Origin: a bacterium
GTDB taxonomy: Bacteria > Chloroflexota > Anaerolineae > Caldilineales > Caldilineaceae
Reading direction: 5' to 3'
Assembly (NCBI GenBank): GCA_016124945.1
Contig: WGMT01000022.1
Span: forward strand, 1 to 64,000
DNA length: 64,000 nt
This document shows positions 33,814 through 42,978 of the stretch, in pieces (the stretch's first letter is position 1; each line of letters starts with the position of its first letter). The notes under the pieces were generated by a model, which made no database searches, was not told the DNA's origin, and was given only the letters and a program-made list of their open reading frames with translations. The position numbers were made by a program, and so were the translations under genes.

Positions 33814-35655
33814 ATGCCATTCTGGACCAATCTCCTCAATCCACCGCCCGACTTCTCCGTCATGCCCTTCTGGTTCTGGAACGACGACCTCGACGAAGCG
33901 GAGATCCGCCGTCAGATTGGCGATTTTCAGGACCACGGCGTGCACGGCTTTGTGATCCACCCCCGTGTGGGGCTGCCCCGCTCGCTGGGCTGGATGTCCG
34001 ACGCGCTGCTCCACTTTTACGACGTGGCCATCGACGAGGCGGCGCGGCGCAACATGCGCGTCATCCTCTACGACGAAGGCATGTACCCGTCGGGGGCGTC
34101 GGCGGGGCAGGTCGTCGCCGAAAATCCAGCCTACCAGACGCGTTGTTTGGATAAGATAGATCTTGCCGCCGCCGCAGATCTCCCGCCCTTGCCACACGAT
34201 CACACGCTCGTGGCTGTGGTGGATCGGTCGGATGGATCGCGCATTGCCGTCATCGACCGGGCCCTCGATGCTTTTATCCGCGGCATCCACTACATCGACG
34301 AAGGCCCCGCCGAAGACGAGCCGACCGCCGCCGATCTGCTCAACCCTGCCGCCGTGGACAGCTTCATCCGGCACGTCTACGACGGCTTCGCCGCCCGCTT
34401 TTCACCGCACTTCGGCAAGACGATCATCTCCATCTTCACCGACGAACCCAGTCCGTTAGGGCGTCCACGCGAACGGGGCATCTGGCCGGGGACAACCGGC
34501 ATCCTTGAACACGTCAACCGCATCCTCGGCTACGACTTCACGCCCCACCTGCCCGCGCTCTGGTACGACGACGAACCTGACGCCGCCCGCTACCGCCGCG
34601 ACTACGAACGCGCCATCGCCCTGCGCATGGAAGAAACCTGGTATCAGCGTCTTTTCGACTGGTGCGAGGCCCACGGGCTACCCCTCACCGGCCACCCCGC
34701 CCGCGGCGACGACATCGGCGCCGAGCGCTACTTCCACATCCCCGGCCAGGATCTCGTCTGGCGTTGGGTCCTCCCAGACGACCCCACGGCGCTGGAAGGC
34801 CAAGAGGCCACCCAGGCCAAATGTAGTTCGTCCGCCATGATCCACCTGGGCCGCCGTCGCAACACCAACGAATGCTGCGGCGCGTATGGTCACCAACTCA
34901 CCTGGGCAGAGATGAACTGGCTGGCCGACTGGTGCTTCGTGCGCGGCGTCAACCACATCGTCCCCCACGCCTTCTACTACAGCATGCGTGGCATCCGCCG
35001 CGACGAACGCCCGCCCGACGTCGGCCCCAACTCGGCCTGGTGGGATCGCTACCCCGAATACGCCGACCGCTGCCGTCGCCTCTCGTGGCTCAACACCGAC
35101 GCCCGGCATGTGTGCGAAATCGCCATCCTCGGCGCCGCGGACCACCTGCCCTGGCAACCGGCCAAAGCCTGCCATCAGGCGCAGCGCGACTTCAACTACC
35201 TGGAAGAGCGCCACCTGTGGGAAGACGCTGTTGTGGACGCCGACGGCGTCCACCTCGCCGGCATGACCTACCGCGCCGTCGTCCTCGCCCACGACGCCGA
35301 TCCCAAGGCAACGTCCGCGCTGGAAGCCCTCGAACGCGCCGGTCGCCTGATCCACTACACCGACGACGTCGCCCTGATCGAGCAGATCAACGACCTCGTC
35401 CTGCCCGATGTGACGGTCGAACCGGTGTCCCCGTCCTTGCGCGTGCGCCACGCCGTCAAAGACGGCCGTCACATCTACCTCCTCTTCAACGAAGAAAGCG
35501 CGCCTGTCACCGTATCTGTGCAATTCAGCGCGCCGGGATCGCCTGTCCGCTACGACGCCGTAACCGGGAAGACGGAAGCGGTTGATCGGACAAACCTCTC
35601 ACTCGACGGCTACGAACTGGTCGTTTTGATCCGCGATGATGAGATGATGGGATGA
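33814..35655 (+). CDS. GH106-like glycoside hydrolase
   Basis: A 613-residue cytoplasmic protein (no signal peptide). The N-terminus PFWFWNDDLDEAEIRRQI and RVILYDEGMYPSGASAGQV are typical of GH106-type (alpha-L-rhamnosidase-like) barrels; IFTDEPSP probably carries a catalytic acid. Full-length GH106 enzymes are larger, with extra beta domains, so this is a compact relative. Start ATG 33814 has TTGGAGA upstream. The last residues (DDEMMG) come from simple repeat DNA. Confidence 0.72.
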   Translation: MPFWTNLLNPPPDFSVMPFWFWNDDLDEAEIRRQIGDFQDHGVHGFVIHPRVGLPRSLGWMSDALLHFYDVAIDEAARRNMRVILYDEGMYPSGASAGQVVAENPAYQTRCLDKIDLAAAADLPPLPHDHTLVAVVDRSDGSRIAVIDRALDAFIRGIHYIDEGPAEDEPTAADLLNPAAVDSFIRHVYDGFAARFSPHFGKTIISIFTDEPSPLGRPRERGIWPGTTGILEHVNRILGYDFTPHLPALWYDDEPDAARYRRDYERAIALRMEETWYQRLFDWCEAHGLPLTGHPARGDDIGAERYFHIPGQDLVWRWVLPDDPTALEGQEATQAKCSSSAMIHLGRRRNTNECCGAYGHQLTWAEMNWLADWCFVRGVNHIVPHAFYYSMRGIRRDERPPDVGPNSAWWDRYPEYADRCRRLSWLNTDARHVCEIAILGAADHLPWQPAKACHQAQRDFNYLEERHLWEDAVVDADGVHLAGMTYRAVVLAHDADPKATSALEALERAGRLIHYTDDVALIEQINDLVLPDVTVEPVSPSLRVRHAVKDGRHIYLLFNEESAPVTVSVQFSAPGSPVRYDAVTGKTEAVDRTNLSLDGYELVVLIRDDEMMG

Positions 35656-36407
35656 TGGATTCGTTGAGCACGCTCGTCACGCTGGTAGCGTGACCTACGA
35701 CATAGGGGATCGTCTCGTCTGTCGTAGCTGCGGTTACCAACCGCAGGGCGTGGGATACGAGAACGCGTTCTTCTGTGGATGGCTTCGTCGAGCACGTTCG
35801 TCACGCTGGTAGCGTGACCTACGACATAGGGGATCGTCTCGTCTGTCGTAGCTGCGGTTACTAACCGCAGGGCGTAGGATACTGTCGTAGCTGCGGTTAC
35901 CAACCGCAGGGCGTGGGATACGAGATCGCGTTCTTCTGTGGATGGCTTCGTTGAGCACGCTCGTCACGCTGGTAGCGTGACCTACGATATAGGGGATCGT
36001 CTCGTCTGTCGTAGCTGCGGTTACCAACCGCAGGGCGTAGGATACGAGATCGCGTTCTTCTGTGGATGGATTCGTTGAGCACGCTCGTCACGCTGGTAGC
36101 GTGACCTACGACATAGGGGATCGTCTCGTCTGTCGTAGCTGCGGTTACCAACCGCAGGGCGTGGGATACGAGATCGCGTTCTTCTGTGGATGGCTTCGTC
36201 GAGCACGCTCGTCACGCTGGTAGCGTGACCTACGATATAGGGGATCGTCTCGTCTGTCGTAGCTGCGGTTACCAACCGCAGGGCGTGGGATACGAGATCG
36301 CGTTCTTCTGTGGATGGCTTCGTCGAGCACGCTCGTCACGCTGGTAGCGTGACGAACGACATAGGGGATCGTCTCGTCTGTCGTAGCTGCAGTTACCAAC
36401 CGCAGCT
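35656..36407. repeat. REP/BIME array 2, about six 124-base units
   Basis: The same two hairpins as array 1 alternate at 124-base spacing. TCACGCT..AGCGTGA occurs near 35677, 35802, 35962, 36086, 36210 and 36334. CTGCGGTT..AACCGCAG occurs seven times, with one local duplication near 35850-35910. Sequence between hairpins is highly conserved within this array but differs from array 1. Minus-strand open frames through it are by-products of the repeat. I see no gene here. Confidence 0.9.
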
Positions 36408-36557
36408 TTGAGACCATTTCCTTGGCACTGTTTACAACTCCCCCAACATGGCTGCGTCCAGCATCACAAACTTGGCGTTCGTCTTCCGTCTTTCTTCCTC
36501 CGTCACCTTCCCCCAAAACTGCTTGTAACTTTCCGCCTCTTCGACAATAGTATCACC

Positions 36558-37040
36558 ATGAACGACGCGCCGCTGGGCTTCCACGAACTCTACAGCCGCT
36601 ACGCCGCCGACGTGCGCCGCTTTGCCTTCTGGCTCTGCGGCGACGCCGATGAGGCCGACGACATCACCGCGGAGACCTTCGTGCGCGTCTGGACGGCCTA
36701 TGATCGGGTGCGCATGGCCACGGTGAAGGGCTATCTTTTCACGATTGCGCGCAATCTCTTTTTGCAGGCACAGCAGCGGGCGCGGCGACAGGTGGAACTC
36801 AGCGACGATCTGGCGACGACAACGCCATCCCCCGCGGAGATCAGCGAGCAGCGGACAGAACTGGCGCGGGTGCTTCGCCTGTTGCAAACCCTGCCCGAAA
36901 TCGACCGTACCGCCCTGATTCTGCGTGTGGAAGAAGATCTGCCCTACGAAGAAATCGCCGCCATCCTCAACATTTCAGTCGCCGCCGCCAAGGTCAAAGT
37001 CCATCGCGCCCGGCTCAAACTGGCCGGCCAACAGGAGTAA
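36558..37040 (+). CDS. ECF-type RNA polymerase sigma factor
   Basis: A 160-residue sigma-70 of the ECF class. Region 2 reads LYSRYAADVRRFAFWLCGDADEADDITAETFVRVW and region 4 reads LPEIDRTALILRVEEDLPYEEIAAILNIS then AAAKVKVHRAR. The start at 36558 lies 11 bases after a poor ribosome binding site. It is co-oriented with a membrane protein 11 bases downstream, the likely anti-sigma factor. Confidence 0.93.
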   Translation: MNDAPLGFHELYSRYAADVRRFAFWLCGDADEADDITAETFVRVWTAYDRVRMATVKGYLFTIARNLFLQAQQRARRQVELSDDLATTTPSPAEISEQRTELARVLRLLQTLPEIDRTALILRVEEDLPYEEIAAILNISVAAAKVKVHRARLKLAGQQE

Positions 37041-37051
37041 GGAGCACCGCC

Positions 37052-37474
37052 ATGCAGGTTACCCGCGACGTCATCACCGATTTGCTGCCGTTGTACCTGG
37101 CTGGTGAAGCCAGCGACGATACCAACGCGCTGGTCGAAGCCTTCCTGGCCCTGGATGCCGACTTCGCCCGGCTGGTGCAGGCGCAAGGTGAGTTCACCTT
37201 ACCCAAACTCGCAGATGTTTCAATCAATCAGGAGGACGAGATGAAAGCGTTACAGACGACTCAAGCTTTGCTGCGCCGCCGTGGGATCTTCATGGCGCTG
37301 GGCATCTTTTTCAGCGCGCAGACCATGGCCTTTGGCAGTTTTGGAGATGATAGAGGCGTGCGCTGGCTCTGGGCCGATGCACCGTTCATCGCACTGGTCT
37401 TGGCCGCTGTGGGGCTGGTGGGGTGGTTGGGGTACGCCGTCACCCAATGGCGGCTGCGTTCCACCCAGTTGTAG
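37052..37474 (+). CDS. Putative anti-sigma factor
   Basis: A 140-residue protein. Its N-terminal TRDVITDLLPLYLAGEASDDTNALVEAFLALD is the helical start seen in zf-HC2-type anti-sigma factors, without the usual HxxxCxxC zinc site. Two hydrophobic helices follow (about 78-95 and 105-128). Position 11 bases behind the ECF sigma gene supports a role in holding that sigma at the membrane. Confidence 0.8.
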   Translation: MQVTRDVITDLLPLYLAGEASDDTNALVEAFLALDADFARLVQAQGEFTLPKLADVSINQEDEMKALQTTQALLRRRGIFMALGIFFSAQTMAFGSFGDDRGVRWLWADAPFIALVLAAVGLVGWLGYAVTQWRLRSTQL

Positions 37475-37527
37475 TTGATTAGACCAATCTGGTGCTTGGG
37501 AGGATAATGAGACGAGGAGGTACACCT

Positions 37528-37797
37528 ATGAAAATCGCCATTCTTGCTGACATCCACGGCAATCGCCTCGCCCTTGATGCCGTCCTCGCCGATATCGAAG
37601 CCCAGGGCGGCGTGGACGCGACCTGGATCTTGGGCGATCTGTGCGCGCTGGGGCCGCAACCGCTGCTGGCGTTGGAGACGATCCGCCCTATCCCCAACGT
37701 GCGCATTGTGCGCGGCAACACCGATCGCTACCTGCTCACCGGCGACATGCCCTTCCCCACCCTTGAGGAGATCATGGGCAACACCAAATTTCCCTAA
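37528..37797 (+). pseudogene. Truncated YfcE/MJ0936-type metallophosphoesterase
   Basis: Only the first 89 residues of a calcineurin-like phosphoesterase: ILADIHGN, LGDLCALGP and VRGNTD supply the first three metal motifs. The GHTH-type C-terminal half is absent; full-length proteins have about 160-250 residues. A strong GAGGAGG site precedes ATG 37528. The frame ends exactly where a repeat element begins (TAATCACCCAATCCC), so the 3' half appears to have been replaced by repeat DNA. Confidence 0.75.
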
Positions 37798-37893
37798 TCA
37801 CCCAATCCCTCAATCGCCAACGTCAAACCGCCAACATCCCCAAAACCGCACAACATCCTCAACCCAATCACCAATCCCAAAAAGGACAATCCC
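37795..37893. repeat. CCCAATC-type repeats
   Basis: Degenerate units (AATCACCC, AATCCCTC, AATCGCC, CCAATCACC) fill the gap between the truncated phosphoesterase and the Dabb gene. The stop codon of the truncated gene belongs to this repeat. Confidence 0.7.
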
Positions 37894-38214
37894 ATGCCTG
37901 ACGCCCAATCTCTCCTCCGCCACGTCGTCCTTTTCAAGTTTAAAGAAGGCACCACACCCGAGCAGATCGCCCAGGTGGAAGACGCCTTCCGCGCCCTGCC
38001 TGCCAAGATCGACGTCATCCACGACTTCGAGTGGGGCACCGACGTCAGCGTCGAAGGCATTGCCCGCGGCTTCACCCACTGCTTCTTCCTCACCTTCCAA
38101 AGCGAAGAAGACCGCGCCGTCTACCTGCCCCATCCCGAACACAAGGCGTTTGGGGCCGTGTTGCGCCCTCACCTGGATCAGGTGTTGGTCCTCGATTATT
38201 GGGCAAAACAGTAG
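37894..38214 (+). CDS. Dabb-family (stress-responsive A/B barrel) protein
   Basis: A 106-residue Dabb protein: LLRHVVLFKFKEGTTPEQI at the start and FTHCFFLTFQSEEDRAVYLPHPEHKAF later are the standard motifs. The family forms dimeric alpha/beta barrels; some members bind small hydrophobic ligands, but most have no known role. AAAGGAC precedes the start. Confidence 0.9.
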   Translation: MPDAQSLLRHVVLFKFKEGTTPEQIAQVEDAFRALPAKIDVIHDFEWGTDVSVEGIARGFTHCFFLTFQSEEDRAVYLPHPEHKAFGAVLRPHLDQVLVLDYWAKQ

Positions 38215-38220
38215 ATGAAT

Positions 38221-38301
38221 AGAACGCGGATTGAGCAGATCATGGCGGATTGTTCCAGAAAAATCAGCTTTGATCTGCCCAATCCGCTCAATCCGCGTTC
38301 T
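38221..38301. terminator. Inverted repeat between convergent genes
   Basis: Perfect 16-base arms AGAACGCGGATTGAGC (38221-38236) and its complement (38286-38301), with an inner partial stem around CAGATC/GATCTG. T-rich flanks follow on the plus strand (TATTTTC). It probably stops transcription from both sides. Confidence 0.7.
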
Positions 38302-38305
38302 ATTT

Positions 38306-39592
38306 TCAATCGTCCGCAGTGAAGAATTCGGCGCTGTTTCGTTCGGCGGCGTTGATTGCCCCGTCCACAGTGGACGCGCCGGTGAAGGCGTTGGTGATTT
38401 CGGTGTTGAGGATGCCTTCGATGTCGCTCCAGGTGGACATGACGGGCAGGTTGCGCAGGTGTGGGATGGCGTCGAGGAAAGCCTGGCTGTTGGCCGGTTT
38501 GGCCTCTGGATCGAGGAAGATCGACGACTCGGCCAATTCGATGAGCGACGGCACCGTGCGCCCCGTCCGCGCCAGGATCGTCTGCCCTTCGCGGGTGTTG
38601 GCGAACTCAACGAAGGTCCAGGCCGCGTCTTTGTGACGGCCGGCGGCGGCGATGCAGTAGGCGTCGGCGTGGAGGACGCTTGCGCGTTGCTTGCCCTGGG
38701 GCAGCCCGGCCACATCCCAGTCGAAGGACGAGATCAGGCGGAATTCGGGCGTGGCGCGGCGGCTCTCCATGATCATGGCCAACCGCCCGTTGACGAAGCG
38801 GCTCAGGCTGCTCTCCGCTTCCTCGGCCACAGCGTCGGGGACCACACGGTGCTCGGTCTGGAGTGCCACGAACCAGGCAAGCGCCTCGCGGCTTTCTGCG
38901 CTGTCCAGCGTCAACGTTGTGGGCGCGGCGGGGTTGTCTACAATGTCGCCGCCGTTCATCCACAAGAAGGGCGCCAGCCGCACAATCGACGCTTCCATCC
39001 CCAGCCCGTAGATGTCGGTTACGCCGTCGCCGTCGCTGTCCTGGGAGACAGCGGCGGCGACGGCGGCAAAGTCGTTCCACGTCCAATCATCGCGGGGATA
39101 GTCTACGCCGGCGGCGTCGAAGAGATCCTTGTTGTAGTAGAGCACCGGGCTGGAGAGATTCTGCGGCATGCAGGCCAGTTTGCCCTCCCACCTGAAGGCC
39201 GCCAGCGCCTGGGGATAGTAGTCGTCCAGGTCGATGAGATCGCTCTCGGCCAGGTAGGGATCGAGGAACTCGATGGCGTCCCTGGCCACGTATGGCCCAT
39301 AGCGGCGGTAGTTCACGAGGAAGAGATCGGGTGGCGTCCCCGCTGCAAAGTCAGCCGTGAGCCGCTTACGAAAGTCCCCGTGGCTGGGGATGTTGAGCAG
39401 ATTCACCCCAATCTCAGGATGCGCCGCCTCGAACGCATCGATCAACTGCTGGTACGCCGTCTCATCCGTCGGATCGCCGGCAATGAGGAAGGTCAACGTC
39501 GCCCTTTCCGCCGAACCCTGGGGAGGCTGAACCGATCCGCAGCCGGCCAAAACCACGATTGCCACCAAAAGCACCGCCATCCCGCGCCACAT
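38306..39592 (-). CDS. Sugar ABC transporter substrate-binding lipoprotein
   Basis: A 428-residue SBP_bac_1-type binding protein with a lipoprotein signal (VVLAGCGS). Motifs include [15 protein letters not shown], the calcium-loop-like DSDGDGVTD and FVNGRLAM. It is the last gene of an importer operon with two permeases upstream. No ATPase gene is present, so a shared MsiK/UgpC-type ATPase elsewhere is likely. The substrate is probably an oligosaccharide or sugar. Confidence 0.92.
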   Translation of the reverse strand: MWRGMAVLLVAIVVLAGCGSVQPPQGSAERATLTFLIAGDPTDETAYQQLIDAFEAAHPEIGVNLLNIPSHGDFRKRLTADFAAGTPPDLFLVNYRRYGPYVARDAIEFLDPYLAESDLIDLDDYYPQALAAFRWEGKLACMPQNLSSPVLYYNKDLFDAAGVDYPRDDWTWNDFAAVAAAVSQDSDGDGVTDIYGLGMEASIVRLAPFLWMNGGDIVDNPAAPTTLTLDSAESREALAWFVALQTEHRVVPDAVAEEAESSLSRFVNGRLAMIMESRRATPEFRLISSFDWDVAGLPQGKQRASVLHADAYCIAAAGRHKDAAWTFVEFANTREGQTILARTGRTVPSLIELAESSIFLDPEAKPANSQAFLDAIPHLRNLPVMSTWSDIEGILNTEITNAFTGASTVDGAINAAERNSAEFFTADD

Positions 39593-39639
39593 AGGCCGCT
39601 CCTTTCGTACACAAAAGCCAGATGAGATCCACAGAACTC

Positions 39640-39780
39640 AATGTCGTTAAGTTAAGCAGTGTGGGCGACTGTTGTAGGTTGCAGGTTGCAAGTTGCAGGT
39701 GGCACGCGAAGTCACTTCTGCTGTCGTCCGTCGTCCGTCGTCCGTCGTCTGTCGTCCAGCCTTAACTTAATGACATTGAC
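39640..39780. repeat. Composite heptamer-repeat hairpin
   Basis: Outer arms AATGTCGTTAAGTTAAG and complement (near 39641-39657 and 39761-39778) enclose GTTGCAG units and GTCGTCC units. Two of the window's heptamer families are thus nested in one palindrome inside the importer operon. Confidence 0.8.
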
Positions 39781-39794
39781 TCGTTACTCTTTGC

Positions 39795-40634
39795 TCATTT
39801 TTTCCCCACCATGCGGATCAGATTCAAATCCTCGCGCACGATGTACTGCAACACCAGGTAGACAAGCAACACCGGTGTGGTCATCACCACCACGGCGGCG
39901 AGGAGAAAGGACCAATTGGTCACGTCCATTTGTTGGAGCATGCGCAGCCCTACGGCCAGGGTGAAGCGTTCTGCCGATTTGAGGAAGAGCAGCGGATCCA
40001 CAAAATCGTTCCAGTAGTGGGTGAAGGCCAGCAAGAGGACGGCCAAGACTGTGGGCAACGCGGTGGGCAGGGCGATGCGCCGCCAGATTGTCAGCGCGCC
40101 GGCACCGTCAAGGCGGGCCGACTCGAAGAGTTCCAGTGGCACGCGCCGAAAGGACCAGTAAAACATAAGCACGAAGAGAGAACGGGTGCCCATGATGGCC
40201 GGGGCAAAGAGCGCGGCGTAGGTGTCGATTAGCCCCACCGACGCGAAAAGGACATAACGGGGCAGCCACACCACCGGCCCGGGGATCATCAACAGCGCCA
40301 CAGCAAAGAGCACCAACCAACGGCGCAGCCGCGCTGGCAGTTGCGCCATCACAAAACCCGCCCACGACGCCGTCATCAGCGTCAACGCCGCGCCCACACT
40401 GCTCACAAGCAACGAATTGCCGATTTGCCGTCCTAGCGGCACGATGCGGAAGATCTCCACATAGTTCGTCCACGCCGGGGGATGGGCCAACCATTCCAGC
40501 GTGCGCGGCGGCGGCAACCCCACCGGGCGCAGGGAACTCGTCGCCACCCACAGCAGCGGCGCCACGAAGAGGAGCGCCAACGACAAGGCCGTCACCTGCC
40601 AGAGCGCGTCTTCAAGGCGGCGGTTAAATCTCAT
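39795..40634 (-). CDS. MalG-type ABC sugar permease
   Basis: About 279 residues, six membrane helices. The EAA loop reads [20 protein letters not shown], with the conserved G. It forms the membrane channel with the MalF-type protein encoded just upstream, whose gene it overlaps. ATG 40634 fits the protein onset; ATG or GTG positions up to 40652 are possible. Confidence 0.9.
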   Translation of the reverse strand: MRFNRRLEDALWQVTALSLALLFVAPLLWVATSSLRPVGLPPPRTLEWLAHPPAWTNYVEIFRIVPLGRQIGNSLLVSSVGAALTLMTASWAGFVMAQLPARLRRWLVLFAVALLMIPGPVVWLPRYVLFASVGLIDTYAALFAPAIMGTRSLFVLMFYWSFRRVPLELFESARLDGAGALTIWRRIALPTALPTVLAVLLLAFTHYWNDFVDPLLFLKSAERFTLAVGLRMLQQMDVTNWSFLLAAVVVMTTPVLLVYLVLQYIVREDLNLIRMVGKK

Positions 40635-41568
40635 CCGTGTACCCCCACCCACCCACCAGCCGGTAGATCAGCCAGAGCAACAGACCAATCGCCACCAACA
40701 AGATCAACATCATCGAAGCGGCGTGGCCCAGGCGCAGATGGTTGAAGGCTTCCTCGTAGATCAGGTAGGGCAGCAGCGTGGTGGCATAGCCCGGCCCGCC
40801 CTCCGTCATCATAAAAACGGGGACGAAGCTACTCTGAGCGCTGAGCAGAATGTCGCGGATGAAGAGCAGCAGCAGCCAGGGGGTCAGCAGCGGCCAGGTG
40901 ATGAAGCGAAAGAGCTGCCAACGGTTGCCACCGTCCAATGCGCCTGCCTGAAAGTAGTCGGTGGGGATAAGCTGCAACGCTGCGATGAGGATCATCATCC
41001 CTTCGCCGATGCGAAACGCCGACATGATCACCAACGACAACAGCGCAGTGTCGGCGTCCACCAGCCAGGCGGGTTGGGGCAGACCGATACCACCGAGGAC
41101 TTTGTTCAGTGGACCGTAGAGTGGGTTGAAGATCCAAAGCCAGATCAGGGCGTAAGCCACATCGGGGATCACCGAAGGCAGGTAGGCCGAGACACGATAT
41201 TGGCGTACGCCGTAGCGTTGGGGGTGGAGCAGAAGGGCGAGTGCAAGCGCACCCAGCAGTTGCAACGGCGCAGCCATGCCCACGTAGGCCAGCGAATTCC
41301 ACACCGCCGTCCAAAAGACCTCACGCCGGAAGATGGTGACAAAGTTCTGCAAACCACTCCACACCGGCGCGGAGAGCGCGTCGTACTCCATGAAAGCCAG
41401 CACCAGCGTCAACAGCACCGGCAGCACCACGAGGACAGCCGATCCAAGAATGAAAGGAGCCAGCAGCAGCCCCAACTCTGTGTTGTATCGCATCAGTGGA
41501 CGGGGATGAGGACGTGCAACAGCCGTCTTCACGACAGCCGTCTCGGGGACGGGCGAAGTTGCGGACAT
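40624..41568 (-). CDS. MalF-type ABC sugar permease
   Basis: A 314-residue permease with six predicted helices. The EAA loop is [20 protein letters not shown]. It pairs with the MalG-type permease. The mutarotase gene lies 11 bases upstream, so carbohydrate transport and epimerisation are linked in one transcript. Confidence 0.91.
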   Translation of the reverse strand: MSATSPVPETAVVKTAVARPHPRPLMRYNTELGLLLAPFILGSAVLVVLPVLLTLVLAFMEYDALSAPVWSGLQNFVTIFRREVFWTAVWNSLAYVGMAAPLQLLGALALALLLHPQRYGVRQYRVSAYLPSVIPDVAYALIWLWIFNPLYGPLNKVLGGIGLPQPAWLVDADTALLSLVIMSAFRIGEGMMILIAALQLIPTDYFQAGALDGGNRWQLFRFITWPLLTPWLLLLFIRDILLSAQSSFVPVFMMTEGGPGYATTLLPYLIYEEAFNHLRLGHAASMMLILLVAIGLLLWLIYRLVGGWGYTDEI

Positions 41569-41579
41569 TAGGGTTCGTT

Positions 41580-42485
41580 TCAGTCAGTCGCGTCCACCCA
41601 GATGTGGGCGGTCAAGTGGTGTTCCTCGCCTGGGTCAACGGTCTCCACATCATCGGCGGCCTTGGCCGTCTCCACGCAGACCATGCCGGGGAACTCGTCG
41701 TCGGCGAGATCTGGCATACGAGCAGCCATCTGCCACGGGTTCCAGATGACGGTGGTGGCGCTGCCGGCCTTCTCCACGTGGATCTTGCGTTTCAGCACAG
41801 GATCTTCGATGATACACTCGCCGTCGCTGTCCACATAAATACGATCGGTGAAGCCGGCGATCTCGACGGGTCCGTGTTGGGTTTTGCGCACCATGTCGTC
41901 GACCTTGTCCAGATAGTCGATGCCGTCGAGACCGTGGATGGCGATCTGCGCGGCGTCGCCCACGTGGAAGTAGGTGTGCAGCGCACCGGTGAAGCTGAAC
42001 GGCTCGTCGCCGGTGTTACAGGTGAATAGCGTCACCGTGAGGGCTGGTCCAACCGTCACGCGCAGGCGCAGCGCGAAAGGATGGGGCCACATCGATAGCG
42101 TGTCGGCGTTGCTCTCGAAGCCGAGCTCAATCTCGGTGCGTTCGTCCCGTGTCTGGCGCGCAGAGAGGACCGTCCACAGTGCTGTGCGTACAAAACCATG
42201 TGACGGCTTGCTGCTGTCGGTAGGATGCCCGGCGAACCACGGCCAGCAGACAGGAATCCCGCCGCGAATCGGTTTCCCTACAGCGAAGTTACTCTGCTTG
42301 CTCACCCACAAAACCGCTTCTGTGTCGTGCGGCTGGTACGAAAGCACATGCGCGCCCAACAGCGAAATCTCCGCCGTGGCAAAGTCATTGCGCACCCGCA
42401 CCACAGGCAGATCCCCGGGCCCGGCCAAGAAGACCAGTTGATCGTTGATGCCGAATTGTTCGTTGAGAAAAGTGAGTGTGGTCAT
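41580..42485 (-). CDS. D-hexose-6-phosphate mutarotase-like aldose epimerase
   Basis: A 301-residue YeaD-type galactose mutarotase-like protein. GGIPVCWPWFAGH, HGFVR and GALHTYFHVGD contain the expected active-site arginine, histidines and the later catalytic glutamate region (VCVETAK). Start ATG 42485; the frame remains open upstream through the 19-unit heptamer repeat, but that part is not protein-like. First gene of the sugar importer operon. Confidence 0.9.
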   Translation of the reverse strand: MTTLTFLNEQFGINDQLVFLAGPGDLPVVRVRNDFATAEISLLGAHVLSYQPHDTEAVLWVSKQSNFAVGKPIRGGIPVCWPWFAGHPTDSSKPSHGFVRTALWTVLSARQTRDERTEIELGFESNADTLSMWPHPFALRLRVTVGPALTVTLFTCNTGDEPFSFTGALHTYFHVGDAAQIAIHGLDGIDYLDKVDDMVRKTQHGPVEIAGFTDRIYVDSDGECIIEDPVLKRKIHVEKAGSATTVIWNPWQMAARMPDLADDEFPGMVCVETAKAADDVETVDPGEEHHLTAHIWVDATD

Positions 42486-42504
42486 CGCGCGCGCTCTTTC
42501 TGGT

Positions 42505-42637
42505 GTTGCAGGTTGCAGGTTGCAGGTTGCAGGTTGCAGGTTGCAGGTTGCAGGTTGCAGGTTGCAGGTTGCAGGTTGCAGGTTGCAGGTTGCAGGTTGC
42601 AGGTTGCAGGTTGCAGGTTGCAGGTTGCAGGTTGCAG
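42505..42637. repeat. GTTGCAG tandem repeat, 19 copies
   Basis: Exactly 133 bases = 19 perfect copies of the 7-base unit GTTGCAG, 20 bases upstream of the mutarotase start. Perfect identity means it is young or actively maintained and likely length-variable. Because it lies in the promoter/leader of the sugar importer operon, copy number could change expression. The unit also occurs near 39675-39697. Confidence 0.97.
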
Positions 42638-42719
42638 ACAAGAGTGTGATGGGCGCTGCACGAGATGTCAAGTTTGCGCGGTGTTTGTTCGCTAACGCTT
42701 GAACCTGCTTTTGAACATT

Positions 42720-42916
42720 AAGAAATTATTCCGGTAACACGCCCGCCGAATGAATTCGGCGTCTGAGACGGGAAACCGGCTGAAGCCGGTTCTGCGAACA
42801 CGATTCATCGTGTTTCCCATTTCAGTCGGCGGTTTCAACCGCTGGGTTACCGGAATAATTTCTAACCGTTCAACCGCAGGTTTCCCATTGTAGACGCCGA
42901 ATTCATTCGGCGGGCT
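42720..42916. repeat. Large nested palindrome of REP-like hairpins
   Basis: The outer pair CCCGCCGAATGAATTCGGCG (near 42743) and its complement (near 42895-42915) are each self-palindromic. A second pair, GAAATTATTCCGGTAAC (42722-42738) and complement (42844-42860), is interleaved. Short hairpins GAAACCGGCT..AGCCGGTT and AACACGAT..ATCGTGTT lie inside. No gene is seen in 42638-42978. Confidence 0.85.
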
Positions 42917-42978
42917 TGTGAGAGCACTCGCTCAACACGATCGCCCTGTCACCCATTCACCCCTTCAAAGGAGTTCTC

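Noticed and set aside
35656-36407. CRISPR array or coding repeats (open minus-strand frames)
   Set aside because: Units are 124 bases, fully repeated with no unique spacers; the open frames are by-products of conserved REP DNA.
38231-39625. 464-residue open frame on the plus strand
   Set aside because: Antisense to the sugar-binding lipoprotein gene, which has signal peptide and family motifs; no recognisable domain in the antisense frame.
40501-41571. 356-residue open frame on the plus strand
   Set aside because: Antisense to the two permease genes; Q/H/R-rich with no domain.
42505-42637. CRISPR array
   Set aside because: The unit is 7 bases with no spacers; no cas genes are present.
42486-42671. 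62-residue N-terminal extension of the mutarotase (repeating NLQPATC)
   Set aside because: It is read from the 7-base tandem repeat and is not part of the conserved domain.
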